Shown in pieces: positions 43,265-51,478 of a DNA stretch of 64,000 bases (its first letter is position 1; every line of letters begins with the position of its first letter). Made by a program: the position numbers and the translations under genes. The notes beneath the pieces are model-generated. The model was not told the DNA's origin and ran no database searches. It saw only the letters and a program-made list of their open reading frames with translations. The stretch comes from Microcoleus sp. CAWBG506. GTDB lineage: Bacteria > Cyanobacteriota > Cyanobacteriia > Cyanobacteriales > Microcoleaceae. The stretch lies in contig JAHREW010000030.1 of assembly GCA_020883125.1 (NCBI GenBank), forward strand, positions 1 through 64,000. The letters run 5' to 3'.

Positions 43265-45271
43265 TCAATCTTCAACCGATTCCGTCCCAGAATCATCTGT
43301 TTCAACCACCGGAATCGATGGCCGAGACAAGCCCAGCCTGATCTGATTCTCTATCATAGTTTCCATAAACTCCCTCTCAATTTCTTCCGGTGGATCATCA
43401 CAGTTTCCACCAGGCCCACATTGCTCGATTTCGTTCTCTAAATTCTCTTCGATAGACGGTCTGGTTTCGCACCAAGCCTTGATTTTTTCTGCTATAGTAT
43501 TGACACGATCCGTAGAACTCACATCAAGCCCAGGCAAATCATTCACAAATAGCTTCGGTTCCGATATTCTCAATAACTTAGTTAAACCCTTGACAATCTC
43601 TTCCGGTGTGTAATTATCTGGGAGTGACATTTTTAGCTTCCTTAAATCTATTGGTTGAGTCTCTAACGATAAAATTTCCGTTTCGCCGATTAAGGTAAAT
43701 GCAGCCCAGGCGATCGGACTGGGAAATCGTTCCTTTGTTGTTAGCATAGCACGCCGCAAAGCCGCCGCTCTGTTATCGCCTCGTGCTAAATTTTGGTAGA
43801 ATTCAGTCATTAGTAACTTGGCTGAAACTGCTCCCATATTCCACAGAGATATGATGATACTCGGTACTCCGGCGAGGATGAAGCAGCGCGATAGTCCGTT
43901 AACTCCATCTCCGGTGATTTTACCGCGGCCTGTGCTGCAAGCGCTTAATACTACGAGTTCGGAATTGAGTTTTAATTGCAGGATTTCGGCGGCATTCAGT
44001 GCGCCGTCGTCGGTGTCTCCTGAAGCAGCTAAAATTATCGTGCCGGGAATCCCCGAACCTTGGAAATCGTCGAGGAGTCCGTGGGCGGATAAATGGATGA
44101 TGCGGGTGTTTAGCATCTGGTCTAATATGGCGGCTTTCGTGGCATTTTCTCCGCTAATTGCTGCGGTTCCTAAAATTGTGGCGATGGCTTCGGCGGCTTC
44201 CTTCGCCCTCGATAGTTGTCGGAGTTTGTAGGGGTTTTCTTGGAATTTAGCGGCAATAGTTGGATCGCCGACTATGAGGGCGGCTTGTCTCAATCCTTTG
44301 ATGTTTTGGTGGTGTTCGCTGGTTTGTTCTAATACTTGGATGGATGGGGCGCTCAGGATGGTATGGTCTTCGATTAGGTAGCGGTTATTGGCGGATTGCA
44401 GGGCGGTGAAGGGGACTAGAAATATTTCGTAGTGGGGGATGAAGATGACAAGGGAATTGGGGTCGGTTGGGAGTAAATCTGCTATGGGTTCGATGAGGAT
44501 TTGATAGAGTATTTTTAGTAGGGGATAGCCGCCTGTTTCGTCTCGGTTGTACTCTGGTTCTAGATTAATTTTGTTCTTTTTGTCATCGATTTCATCGACT
44601 CCGATGGAGATGCGGGTTTTGAGGATGATTTGTTCTAGGGATTGGTTTTGTTGGTTGAGGGGTTCGAGGTTGGCGGCGCGATGGGTGATGTTGCCGTTTG
44701 GTTGGATTACCCAGATGTAAAGGTTGTCTGAATCGATAATCGAATATTCAACGATTGTGGAGTTTTTCTGGTGGGCGATTTGTTGGATTCTGGGAATTGA
44801 TAATGTATTGGTGGGTTCGTTCGCAGTTGAATCTGTTGTGAATAGGTTTTGCTGCAATAATTCTGCGAAGGCGCGGGTACGGGACATTTCAGATATTTCT
44901 AGGGCTTCGTTATATTTATTTTGGGCGACTAGGACTTGTTGCAGGAGTCGATAGGCAGATATTTGGGTTTCAAAAATTGATACTTTGTGGTCATTGTTGA
45001 CTAATTTAGACCGCAGAGTTTCCCTAATTATGATTGAGGCGCGGAGTTTTGCTTCTGCTTCTGGGAATTGGTTTATTTTGAATAGAGTTTCGCCTAAATT
45101 GTTGAGTGATATTGACTCTCCCACCGGATCGCCGATTTCCCGTTGAATCACCAAAGACTGTTCGTAAAAGTCGATCGCCTGCTTGTACTCTCCTAGGGAA
45201 TTGTAAGCAGCGCCCAAACCGTTGAGGGAAGCAGCTTCTCCCACCGGATCGCCGATTTTCCGTTGAATCAC
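43265..45271 (-). CDS. CHAT caspase-like protease with TPR repeats (5' end lost)
   Basis: 668 residues from a GTG. Two TPR-like units of 40 residues (NLGETLFKINQ type) lead to the CHAT domain at about 155-530. Its catalytic dyad is His397 in IIHLSAHGLL and Cys445 in VVLSACSTGRG; the family end AWAAFTLIGE is kept. The last 110 residues (PDNYTPEEIVKGLTKLL and following) form a small helical domain resembling effector-associated adaptor domains, then an acidic tail. The upstream frame is closed by stops in a foreign 56-nt block; the original protein continued into the TPR gene at 45347-46090. Confidence 0.85.
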   Translation of the reverse strand: MIQRKIGDPVGEAASLNGLGAAYNSLGEYKQAIDFYEQSLVIQREIGDPVGESISLNNLGETLFKINQFPEAEAKLRASIIIRETLRSKLVNNDHKVSIFETQISAYRLLQQVLVAQNKYNEALEISEMSRTRAFAELLQQNLFTTDSTANEPTNTLSIPRIQQIAHQKNSTIVEYSIIDSDNLYIWVIQPNGNITHRAANLEPLNQQNQSLEQIILKTRISIGVDEIDDKKNKINLEPEYNRDETGGYPLLKILYQILIEPIADLLPTDPNSLVIFIPHYEIFLVPFTALQSANNRYLIEDHTILSAPSIQVLEQTSEHHQNIKGLRQAALIVGDPTIAAKFQENPYKLRQLSRAKEAAEAIATILGTAAISGENATKAAILDQMLNTRIIHLSAHGLLDDFQGSGIPGTIILAASGDTDDGALNAAEILQLKLNSELVVLSACSTGRGKITGDGVNGLSRCFILAGVPSIIISLWNMGAVSAKLLMTEFYQNLARGDNRAAALRRAMLTTKERFPSPIAWAAFTLIGETEILSLETQPIDLRKLKMSLPDNYTPEEIVKGLTKLLRISEPKLFVNDLPGLDVSSTDRVNTIAEKIKAWCETRPSIEENLENEIEQCGPGGNCDDPPEEIEREFMETMIENQIRLGLSRPSIPVVETDDSGTESVED

Positions 45272-45740
45272 TAAAGACTGTTCGTGAAAGTCGATCGCCC
45301 GCTATGGTAAAATTAGTGCTTTTGCTAATATGATATCTTCGGGAAATCAGGTAGTTGGTCCCACGGGATTGTTGATTTTCCGTGAAATCACTAATTGCTG
45401 TTCGTAAAAGTCGATCGCCCGCTTGTACTCTCCTAGGGAATCGTAAGCATTACCCAAACCGCAGAGGGAATTAGCTTCTCCCACGGGATTGTTGATTTTC
45501 CGTTGAATCACCAAAGACTGTTCGTAAAAGTCGATCGCCTGCTTGTACTCTCCTAGGGAATTGTAAGCATTACCCAAACCTCCGAGGGAAGCAGCTTCTC
45601 CCACGAGATCGCCGATTTCCCGTCTAATCACTAAAGACTGTTCGTGAAAGTCGATCGTCCGATTGTACTCTCCTAGGGATTGGTAAGCATTACCCAAATT
45701 GCCGAGGGAATTAGCTTCTCCTTGGCGATCACCGATTTCC
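45120..45740. repeat. 120-bp coding tandem repeats (TPR)
   Basis: Units of 120 bp recur with landmarks gtcgatcgcc, tgtactctcctagggaat and tcccac(c/g)ggat. High DNA identity between units suggests recent duplication and room for slippage. Confidence 0.85.
45303..45358. other. 56-nt foreign block replacing part of a TPR unit
   Basis: Neighbouring TPR units have exactly 56 nt between cgatcgcc(t/c)gc and tcccac; here those 56 nt are AT-rich and unrelated (tatggtaaaattagtgcttt at the start). The length match keeps register, yet the block adds stop codons on the minus strand, splitting the TPR-CHAT gene. Confidence 0.75.
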
Positions 45741-46090
45741 CGATAGATAGTTAATGCCTGTTCGTAAGACTGTAAAGCATCTCGATATTGATTGATTTGA
45801 GACTCTTGATTCCCTTGAGTCTTCAGTCTATCTGCTTCCGCTTTCAGTGCAATTACCGCTAAAAATTCGCCATCCACCTTACGCAGTATTCCTGTCCAAT
45901 TCTTCAACCGATTAGCGTTATTTAGTTTACCTTGTTCCCTCAGATTTTCTGCCTCTTCTAGCATAGCCGCCACCAAGCCATCATCCAGCAAATCCGGGTG
46001 AGTTTTCAATACCTCCGCTTCTTCCCCGGTGGGACAGTTTAGCAGTTGATTAATCAGGTTGAGATAGGCTTGTTGGCGTTCAGAGTTCAT
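45347..46090 (-). pseudogene. 5' part of the TPR-CHAT gene (TPR region)
   Basis: 247 residues. The N-terminal helical segment (MNSERQQAYLNLINQLLNC, HPDLLDDGLVAAMLEEAENL) is the usual start of cyanobacterial TPR-CHAT proteins. Then come at least four 40-residue TPR units of the type LGNAYNSLGEYKQAIDFYEQ. The reading frame ends at NNPVGPTT, inside a TPR, where a 56-nt foreign block begins; homology resumes in the CHAT gene. It could still make a stand-alone TPR protein. Confidence 0.8.
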
Positions 46091-46195
46091 GGCGGAGTTA
46101 GGGGAAGGTTGAAGGGTGAAGGCCGAATTAAATTGCGATAGATTTATTATAGATGGATCTCATCTGTTTAGGTGTTAGTCATTGCCCTAATTGTC

Positions 46196-46260
46196 GTAGG
46201 GGCGGGTTCACCAACCATCTCTAACTCTCATAGATTATCTACATAAACCCGCCCCCACCC
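46196..46260. repeat. GGGCGGGTT-ended element, copy 4
   Basis: gtaggggcgggttcaccaac to aaacccgcccccaccc, the same orientation as copy 2. Confidence 0.85.
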
Positions 46261-46302
46261 AGCGACGGGATTAGGGCGCTCTAATTTCAATCGTTGAGTG
46301 GC

Positions 46303-46452
46303 GAGAAACCGGGTTTCTGCGACAATTTTCGGTTAAGTACCAGAGATATCGGAAGAAACCCGGTTTCTGGGATTAGGGTGGGTGGCGAGAAACCGGGTTT
46401 CTAAGACAATTTCTGTTAAGTACCAGAGATATCGGAAGAAACCCGGTTTCTG
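46303..46452. repeat. Two consecutive CCGGGTTTCT elements
   Basis: Copies at 46303-46369 and 46387-46452, each gagaaaccgggtttct ... gaagaaacccggtttctgg with a conserved core aagtaccagagatatcgg. Confidence 0.85.
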
Positions 46453-46469
46453 GGATTAGTGCGACCTTT

Positions 46470-46829
46470 TTAATATGGAATCCAATCCAACTTATCGATC
46501 CATTCTTCAGCTTCAGTAGTTTGCCAAATAAAATGAATTGTTTCTGCCCATCTGCCAATACTTCCACTTGGACGCACCCAAACCAATCCCCAACTTTGTC
46601 CACCTGCGGCCCAATGTTCTTCCAAATGTCCCGGAATACTTTTGCGATTATCCGTCACCAATAGTCGTTTCGATAATTCCAAATAAATGAGAATCTCTGG
46701 ATCTAAAGTTCCTAAAGTTGGTGCACCTGAATCGCCCACCCGCAAAATATCTATCTCCGGCTGGAGTTTCAAAACAGCACTCTTGAGTTTAGGTGGCAAA
46801 TTTTCATCGAGTAAAAAACTAATTTTCAC
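46470..46829 (-). CDS. DUF5615 PIN-like toxin, module 3
   Basis: 119 residues. FLLDENLPP, TLDPEILIYLELSKRLLVTDNRKSIPGHL keep all acidic positions including the Asp in TDNR that is Asn in modules 1 and 2. C-terminal IHFIWQTTEAEEWIDKLDWIPY is typical of cyanobacterial DUF5615 proteins. It overlaps the DUF433 gene by 11 nt. It is the most canonical toxin of the three modules and so the most likely to be an active nuclease. Confidence 0.85.
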   Translation of the reverse strand: MKISFLLDENLPPKLKSAVLKLQPEIDILRVGDSGAPTLGTLDPEILIYLELSKRLLVTDNRKSIPGHLEEHWAAGGQSWGLVWVRPSGSIGRWAETIHFIWQTTEAEEWIDKLDWIPY

Positions 46830-47157
46830 TAAAGTTTAGTAACTCCTGTTCTCGTTGTGCTTTGATTGCTCTCAGACGTAACGCTAGAGGAGATGGATTG
46901 GCTAAAGATTCCTGATAACGTTCTTCGCGCCACCGGGCCAACCGCAACATATAAGCATCCATCTGTCTGCGATTGTGCAGATAATACGTCAGACTAGCGT
47001 AAATTTTCTCAAAGTTCAAACTCGGTAATTCTTCCAGAATTTGCTCTGGCGAATATCCGCTCAAGTAATATTTAATCACATCGTCGATGCCAATCCGATG
47101 TCCTTTGATGCGGATATCATCGGGGTCGAGAAACTCAAAATAATCTTCTAGCTGCAT
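46819..47157 (-). CDS. DUF433 antitoxin-like protein, module 3
   Basis: 112 residues from MQLEDYFEFL (an ATG five codons upstream is possible). DDIRIKGHRIGIDDVIKYYL, YSPEQILEELPSL and KIYASLTYYLHNR match DUF433. It is more diverged from modules 1 and 2 than they are from each other. Upstream and downstream are CCGGGTTTCT elements, which may have moved with or mediated exchange of the module. Confidence 0.85.
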   Translation of the reverse strand: MQLEDYFEFLDPDDIRIKGHRIGIDDVIKYYLSGYSPEQILEELPSLNFEKIYASLTYYLHNRRQMDAYMLRLARWREERYQESLANPSPLALRLRAIKAQREQELLNFSEN

Positions 47158-47223
47158 TTGTTTATATCCCAACTCTTAAATTAATTATATCTCACTCGTC
47201 CTTAAGTGCGACCTTTTTGTGCC

Positions 47224-47372
47224 GAGAAACCGGGTTTCTGCGACAATTTTCTGGTGAGTACCAGAGATATAGTCAGAAACCCGGTTTCTAAGATTAGCTG
47301 CGTGGCGAGAAACCGGGTTTCTGCGACAATTTCTGTTAAGTACCAGAGATATAGTCAGAAACCCGGTTTCTG
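47224..47372. repeat. Two consecutive CCGGGTTTCT elements
   Basis: Copies at 47224-47289 and 47307-47372 with the core accagagatatagtcagaaa. Together with 46303-46452 they bracket toxin-antitoxin module 3. Confidence 0.85.
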
Positions 47373-47405
47373 GGATTAGCCTCCATCCACAAAATCGATC
47401 GCAAA

Positions 47406-47840
47406 TTATCTCCCAGTCAGCGTATCCGCATAAGGATCTGGCAAAGCTTGCTGTACCTCAAAAACCGACAAAGAATCCCCAGTTAAATCATTAGTTAAAT
47501 CCTTGCTAATTAATTTTTTTTTTACCCCATCCCCGCGCCTGTCGCGCTCTTGCAACTTCACCAATTCCTCTTGATAAACAGCAACAATGCGCCCCAAACT
47601 CACCACCAAATCATCCCAATTCTCGTCTCCCACCAACTTCTCAGAAATCCCCTCAAATAACTCTCCCGCTTGCCTTTTTTGCACGTAAGCTTTCAAAAGC
47701 TTTCCCGACTTTTGCAAAACCGCCTGATAAATGTCCCCATCAGACCACCACAGCCCCTGTTGACTCAGCAGCCAAGTTAAAATATACTCGCGAGCGTGTT
47801 GCTCCTTCACCCAGGCCGCGAGATACTGCAAATCTTCCAT
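47406..47840 (-). CDS. Hypothetical helical protein
   Basis: 144 residues, mostly helical and charged. Start MEDLQYLAAWVKEQHAREY; a basic stretch DRRGDGVKKK follows a predicted coiled coil (VVSLGRIVAVYQEELVKLQE). The C-terminal 35 residues look disordered. No family recognised. It stands alone between module 3 and gnd. Confidence 0.5.
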   Translation of the reverse strand: MEDLQYLAAWVKEQHAREYILTWLLSQQGLWWSDGDIYQAVLQKSGKLLKAYVQKRQAGELFEGISEKLVGDENWDDLVVSLGRIVAVYQEELVKLQERDRRGDGVKKKLISKDLTNDLTGDSLSVFEVQQALPDPYADTLTGR

Positions 47841-48131
47841 AGTTGTAGTCTCCTAACTTTTTTCTAAAATTTTGGCTAGTTTGTATCTACCGTTACTGCG
47901 TTCGATTTAATATCTGCTTTATTATCACCCGTCCCCGTCTTTAATATCCCTTAAATCTTAAAAAAACCCTACTGATTTAGCAAACACCAATTCTTACAAT
48001 ATAAAAATAAACCTAAACCTCCTAGGTCTATTGTCCGATACTTTCTGTCCACCGGAAAGCGGTAAACCCCGCCTCGCTTTCCCAAGACAGCAAATCCATC
48101 CTCAAGCGAGAACAACCAGCGGGTTATTAGC

Positions 48132-49586
48132 ATGACAAAGCAAAATTTTGGTTTAATTGGTCTAGCAGTGATGGGCGAAAACCTAGCCCTCAACGTCGAA
48201 AGCAGAGGCTTCTCTGTAGCTGTGTACAACCGCACAGTAGCTAAAACCGACGAATTCATGGCGAAACGCGCCCCCGGCAAAAACATTGTAGCCGCCAAGA
48301 CTCTGACAGAATTCGTCGATGCCCTAGAAACCCCGCGCCGCATCTTAGTCATGGTGCAAGCGGGGAAACCAGTCGATGCAGTCATCGACCAGCTCAAACC
48401 CATGCTGTCACCGGGCGACATGATTATTGACGGCGGTAACTCCCTCTACGATGACACCGAACGTCGCACCAAAGATTTAGAAGCTGCGGGACTGGGATTT
48501 GTTGGCATGGGCATCAGCGGGGGCGAAGAAGGCGCGCTCAATGGCGCTAGCTTGATGCCCGGTGGCACCCACGCAGCTTACGGCATACTAGAGCCAATTC
48601 TGACTAAAATTGCGGCTCAAGTAGATGACGGCCCCTGCGTCACATTCATCGGCCCTGGTGGCGCTGGTCACTACGTGAAGATGGTTCACAACGGGATTGA
48701 GTACGGGGATATGCAGCTCATTGCTGAAGCCTACGATTTGCTCAAAAACGTGGCTGGATTGGATGGTAAGCAGTTGCAGGAAGTTTTTGCAGAATGGAAT
48801 ACCACTGACGAGCTCAATTCGTTTTTGATTGAAATTACGGCGAATATTTTCAAGTACATTGACTCGGAAACTAAGCAGCCCTTAGTTGAGGTGATTATGG
48901 ACGCAGCGGGCCAAAAAGGTACTGGCCGCTGGACTGTAATGAGTGCTTTGGAATTGGGCGTGAGCATTCCGACAATTATTGCTGCTGTGAATGCCAGAAT
49001 CATGTCTTCTTATAAGGCGGAGCGCGTCAAAGCTTCCCAAGAATTAACGGGGCCTACCGCTAAGTACGAAGGCGATACTAAAGAGTTTGTCAACAAAGTT
49101 CGCGATGCTCTTTACTGCTCGAAAATTTGCTCCTACGCGCAAGGCATGGCGCTGTTGAGCGCGGCCTCGAAGTCCTACGGTTATGACTTGAGTTTGAGCG
49201 AAATTTCCCGCATTTGGAAGGGTGGCTGTATCATTCGTGCTGGCTTTTTAGACAAGATTAAAAAAGCTTTCAAGGACGATCCGGCCTTGCCGAATTTGCT
49301 GTTAGCGCCGGAGTTTAAACAGAGTATTCTCGATCGCCAATCAGCTTGGCGGGAAGTGTTGTCTACGGCTAGCCTGCTGGGGATTGCTGTACCGGCATTT
49401 AGCGCGTCGCTGGACTATTTCGACAGCTACCGGCGCGATCGACTGCCGCAAAACGTGACGCAAGCTCAGCGCGATTATTTCGGCGCTCACACCTACGAGC
49501 GTACCGACAAACCGCGCGGTGAATTCTTCCACTCTGAGTGGACTCAGGCTGCTGAAGAGTCGCTGCAAACTGGAACTACTGATTAA
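48132..49586 (+). CDS. gnd: 6-phosphogluconate dehydrogenase (decarboxylating)
   Basis: Third enzyme of the oxidative pentose phosphate pathway: 6-phosphogluconate + NADP+ to ribulose 5-phosphate + CO2 + NADPH, important for dark respiration. 484 residues. NADP-binding GLAVMGENLALNVESRG, VYNRT; catalytic GGAGHYVKMVHNGIEYGDMQ (Lys, Asn, Glu) and SGGEEGA; the C-terminal tail HTYERTDKPRGEFFHSEW reaches into the partner subunit. Monocistronic, with a 291-bp upstream gap. Confidence 0.97.
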   Translation: MTKQNFGLIGLAVMGENLALNVESRGFSVAVYNRTVAKTDEFMAKRAPGKNIVAAKTLTEFVDALETPRRILVMVQAGKPVDAVIDQLKPMLSPGDMIIDGGNSLYDDTERRTKDLEAAGLGFVGMGISGGEEGALNGASLMPGGTHAAYGILEPILTKIAAQVDDGPCVTFIGPGGAGHYVKMVHNGIEYGDMQLIAEAYDLLKNVAGLDGKQLQEVFAEWNTTDELNSFLIEITANIFKYIDSETKQPLVEVIMDAAGQKGTGRWTVMSALELGVSIPTIIAAVNARIMSSYKAERVKASQELTGPTAKYEGDTKEFVNKVRDALYCSKICSYAQGMALLSAASKSYGYDLSLSEISRIWKGGCIIRAGFLDKIKKAFKDDPALPNLLLAPEFKQSILDRQSAWREVLSTASLLGIAVPAFSASLDYFDSYRRDRLPQNVTQAQRDYFGAHTYERTDKPRGEFFHSEWTQAAEESLQTGTTD

Positions 49587-49599
49587 TTAGTTTTTGTAG

Positions 49600-49617
49600 G
49601 GTGCGTTTCGGCGCACC
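49600..49617. terminator. Hairpin between convergent genes
   Basis: GGTGCG, 6-nt loop, CGCACC, just after gnd and before the stop of the minus-strand gene. No T-run, so only a possible bidirectional terminator. Confidence 0.4.
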
Positions 49618-49620
49618 TTA

Positions 49621-49884
49621 CTAATCGATCTGGGGTTGCAAATTGTTTTGACGTTTGTTTTGGAGATAGGTTTTAATATATTCGTCGTTAAAGAGCGATC
49701 GGGCGATCGTGAGTGCTTCTTCTCTTTCTGCGTCTGTCATGTAATCATCGCCGTTTAAGCCTGATGGCGGGTGTCGAGGATCGCCGCCTGCATCCAGGAA
49801 TCGCTGACGTGCGAGCGCCATTAATTCTCCTAATCTCCGGTCTTGTTGTCTTCTGATATCATGCGGTTTCGTCATAGTCTTCAA
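49621..49884 (-). CDS. Hypothetical small protein
   Basis: 87 residues (or 84 from MTKPHDI at 49875). Helical and charged: RRLGELMALARQRFLDAGGD, a Pro/Gly-rich turn, then MTDAEREEALTIARSLF. It overlaps the upstream small gene by 26 nt. The two-gene overlap is reminiscent of toxin-antitoxin layout, but neither protein matches a family I know. Confidence 0.5.
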   Translation of the reverse strand: MKTMTKPHDIRRQQDRRLGELMALARQRFLDAGGDPRHPPSGLNGDDYMTDAEREEALTIARSLFNDEYIKTYLQNKRQNNLQPQID

Positions 49885-50089
49885 GCTCGTCTATACGAAC
49901 AATCTCGCCACTTTGTAGTATAGCAGCCCTTGGTAAAACTCGACTAGGGGTTTCGATGTACCAAAAGCCCTTTTCTTCATCATATATTCTCCAGATCAGC
50001 AAGTCGAGAGTTTCCAGGGCATTGATAATTAAGTATTGAACTCCTGATGATGGCATAGGTCGATGTGTAGTTGAGCCTGTACTGAGCAA
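49859..50089 (-). CDS. Hypothetical small protein
   Basis: 76 residues. The core LLIWRIYDEEKGFWYIETPSR and the acidic end EIVRIDELEDYDETA suggest a small beta-rich domain. Overlaps the gene downstream. Divergent from the Mrr-like nuclease gene. No function assigned. Confidence 0.5.
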   Translation of the reverse strand: MLSTGSTTHRPMPSSGVQYLIINALETLDLLIWRIYDEEKGFWYIETPSRVLPRAAILQSGEIVRIDELEDYDETA

Positions 50090-50133
50090 ATCTGGTACAA
50101 TTATAACTACTCCTTTAAAATAAATGTAATTTT

Positions 50134-50604
50134 ATGAAACCTTTTATAGTAAGAGCCGCTGGCATTATCGGTGATATTGCAGCATTGGCATTTGATACAT
50201 TGAAAGAACAAGATCAAAGAAAACGTTTATCAGACAGTGGTATTCTGGAAGTGGATGCAATGACTGGCAAAGAGTTTGAAATATTTCTAGATGTCCATTT
50301 TAGAAACTTGGGTTATAGTGTTACTTTAACTCAAGACAGTCAAGATTATGGAGCGGATTTAATTCTGGACAAAGATGGCTCAAAAACCGTGGTTCAAGCA
50401 AAAAGAAGCAAAAATTCAGTTGGGATTAAAGCAGTTCAAGAAGTAGCAGGAGCCGTCAGACATTACAAAGGAAATAAAGGCAGAGTAATCACTAATAACA
50501 GATTTACAGAAAACGCTTGCAAACTTGCTCAATCTAACGATGTAGAGTTATGGGATCGAAAAAAACTAATTGAGTTTATACTCACAGCTAAGAATTATCA
50601 ATAA
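50134..50604 (+). CDS. Mrr-like restriction endonuclease-fold protein
   Basis: 156 residues. A short N-terminal hydrophobic helix (IVRAAGIIGDIAALAF) is followed by an Mrr_cat fold: MTGKEFEIFLDVHFRNLGY, DYGADLIL with Asp75, and VVQAKR, where Gln88-x-Lys90 is the QxK variant of the PD-(D/E)XK core. Late blocks are AVQEVAGAVRHYKG and RVITNNRFTENACKLA. Relatives cleave modified DNA. The N-terminal helix suggests a membrane-tethered version. It is followed after 3 bp by arfB. Confidence 0.82.
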   Translation: MKPFIVRAAGIIGDIAALAFDTLKEQDQRKRLSDSGILEVDAMTGKEFEIFLDVHFRNLGYSVTLTQDSQDYGADLILDKDGSKTVVQAKRSKNSVGIKAVQEVAGAVRHYKGNKGRVITNNRFTENACKLAQSNDVELWDRKKLIEFILTAKNYQ

Positions 50605-50607
50605 ATC

Positions 50608-51021
50608 ATGCTACAAATTTCTAATACTGTGTTCATTCCCGATCGCGAAATCGAGATTAGTGCAATTCGCTCTCAAGGCGCAGGCGGTCAAAACGTAAAT
50701 AAGGTGGCGAGTGCAATTCACCTGCGCTTTGATATCCCAGCATCCTCATTACCCGATCGCTACAAAGAGCGACTATTACAAATCAGCGACAACCGCATTA
50801 CCTCCGAAGGCGTGATTGTGATTAAAGCACAGGAACACCGCAGCCAAGAACAGAACAAAGAAGAAGCATTAAAACGACTGCAAGAATTGATTAAAAGTGC
50901 GATCGTCATACCCAAAAGGCGCAAACCCAGCAAAGCAACTCGTAGTTCCCAACGTAAGCGTCTCGACAGCAAAACCAAGCGAGGGGAGATTAAAGCTATG
51001 AGAGGGAAAGTCACGGACTGA
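50608..51021 (+). CDS. arfB: Alternative ribosome-rescue factor (peptidyl-tRNA hydrolase)
   Basis: 137 residues. RF-1-type GGQ domain without a codon-recognition domain: [22 protein letters not shown] with GGQ at residues 26-28, and a basic C-terminal tail ([21 protein letters not shown]) that in ArfB/YaeJ enters the empty mRNA channel. It releases peptides from ribosomes stalled at mRNA ends. Encoded 3 bp after the Mrr-like gene. Confidence 0.93.
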   Translation: MLQISNTVFIPDREIEISAIRSQGAGGQNVNKVASAIHLRFDIPASSLPDRYKERLLQISDNRITSEGVIVIKAQEHRSQEQNKEEALKRLQELIKSAIVIPKRRKPSKATRSSQRKRLDSKTKRGEIKAMRGKVTD

Positions 51022-51087
51022 GCGATAGTATCAAATTTTAATTATGATATAATTTTAGGTGATGATTGTTAGTTTCAGGAAACAGCA

Positions 51088-51306
51088 ATGACAACTACTG
51101 CAAGTAACGAGCCGACGCTAGCTGATGTTATTGAAAAGCTAGACAAGCTATCGACTGAAGTTGAAAAAACTAATGAAAAAACCGACAGATTCAATGACAA
51201 GTTCGACAACTACCAAAAAGCTACCCAATGGGTTGTGCAACTTGCTTTCACTTTGATTGCAAGTGCCACTATCACGGTGATTATCACTTCAGTTTTCCGC
51301 AAATAA
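51088..51306 (+). CDS. Small coiled-coil membrane protein
   Basis: 72 residues. A coiled coil at about 10-45 (VIEKLDKLSTEVEKTNEK) precedes one membrane helix at about 49-69 (VVQLAFTLIASATITVIITS) and a basic end. A plausible gene of the kind common in filamentous cyanobacteria; function unknown. Confidence 0.55.
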   Translation: MTTTASNEPTLADVIEKLDKLSTEVEKTNEKTDRFNDKFDNYQKATQWVVQLAFTLIASATITVIITSVFRK

Positions 51307-51340
51307 GTCAGGATATAGAGGAGACTACACGTGCCGTGTC

Positions 51341-51427
51341 CCTACCCCAATTAATTGTAGGGACACTGCACGTGCCGTGTCCCGGCAGTGAGTAATATTA
51401 ATTCCGATGCTACCGGATTTGATCTAA
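51341..51427. repeat. Composite GACACGGCA palindrome + conserved tail
   Basis: A tagggacactgcacgtgccg palindrome is followed by the tail attaattccgatgctaccgg and atttgat. Tail relatives lie at 26018, 27914, 58757 and 58860. Confidence 0.75.
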
Positions 51428-51478
51428 CAGGGGCGATCGCCCCCAACAACCTCACAACAGAGGCTCAAACTCCCTCAA

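Larger units (their letters stand above)
46091..46469. other. 379-bp repeat-filled gap upstream of TPR-CHAT
   Basis: Contains one GGGCGGGTT element and two consecutive CCGGGTTTCT elements; no gene. The TPR-CHAT promoter should be in the first 100 bp. Confidence 0.7.
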
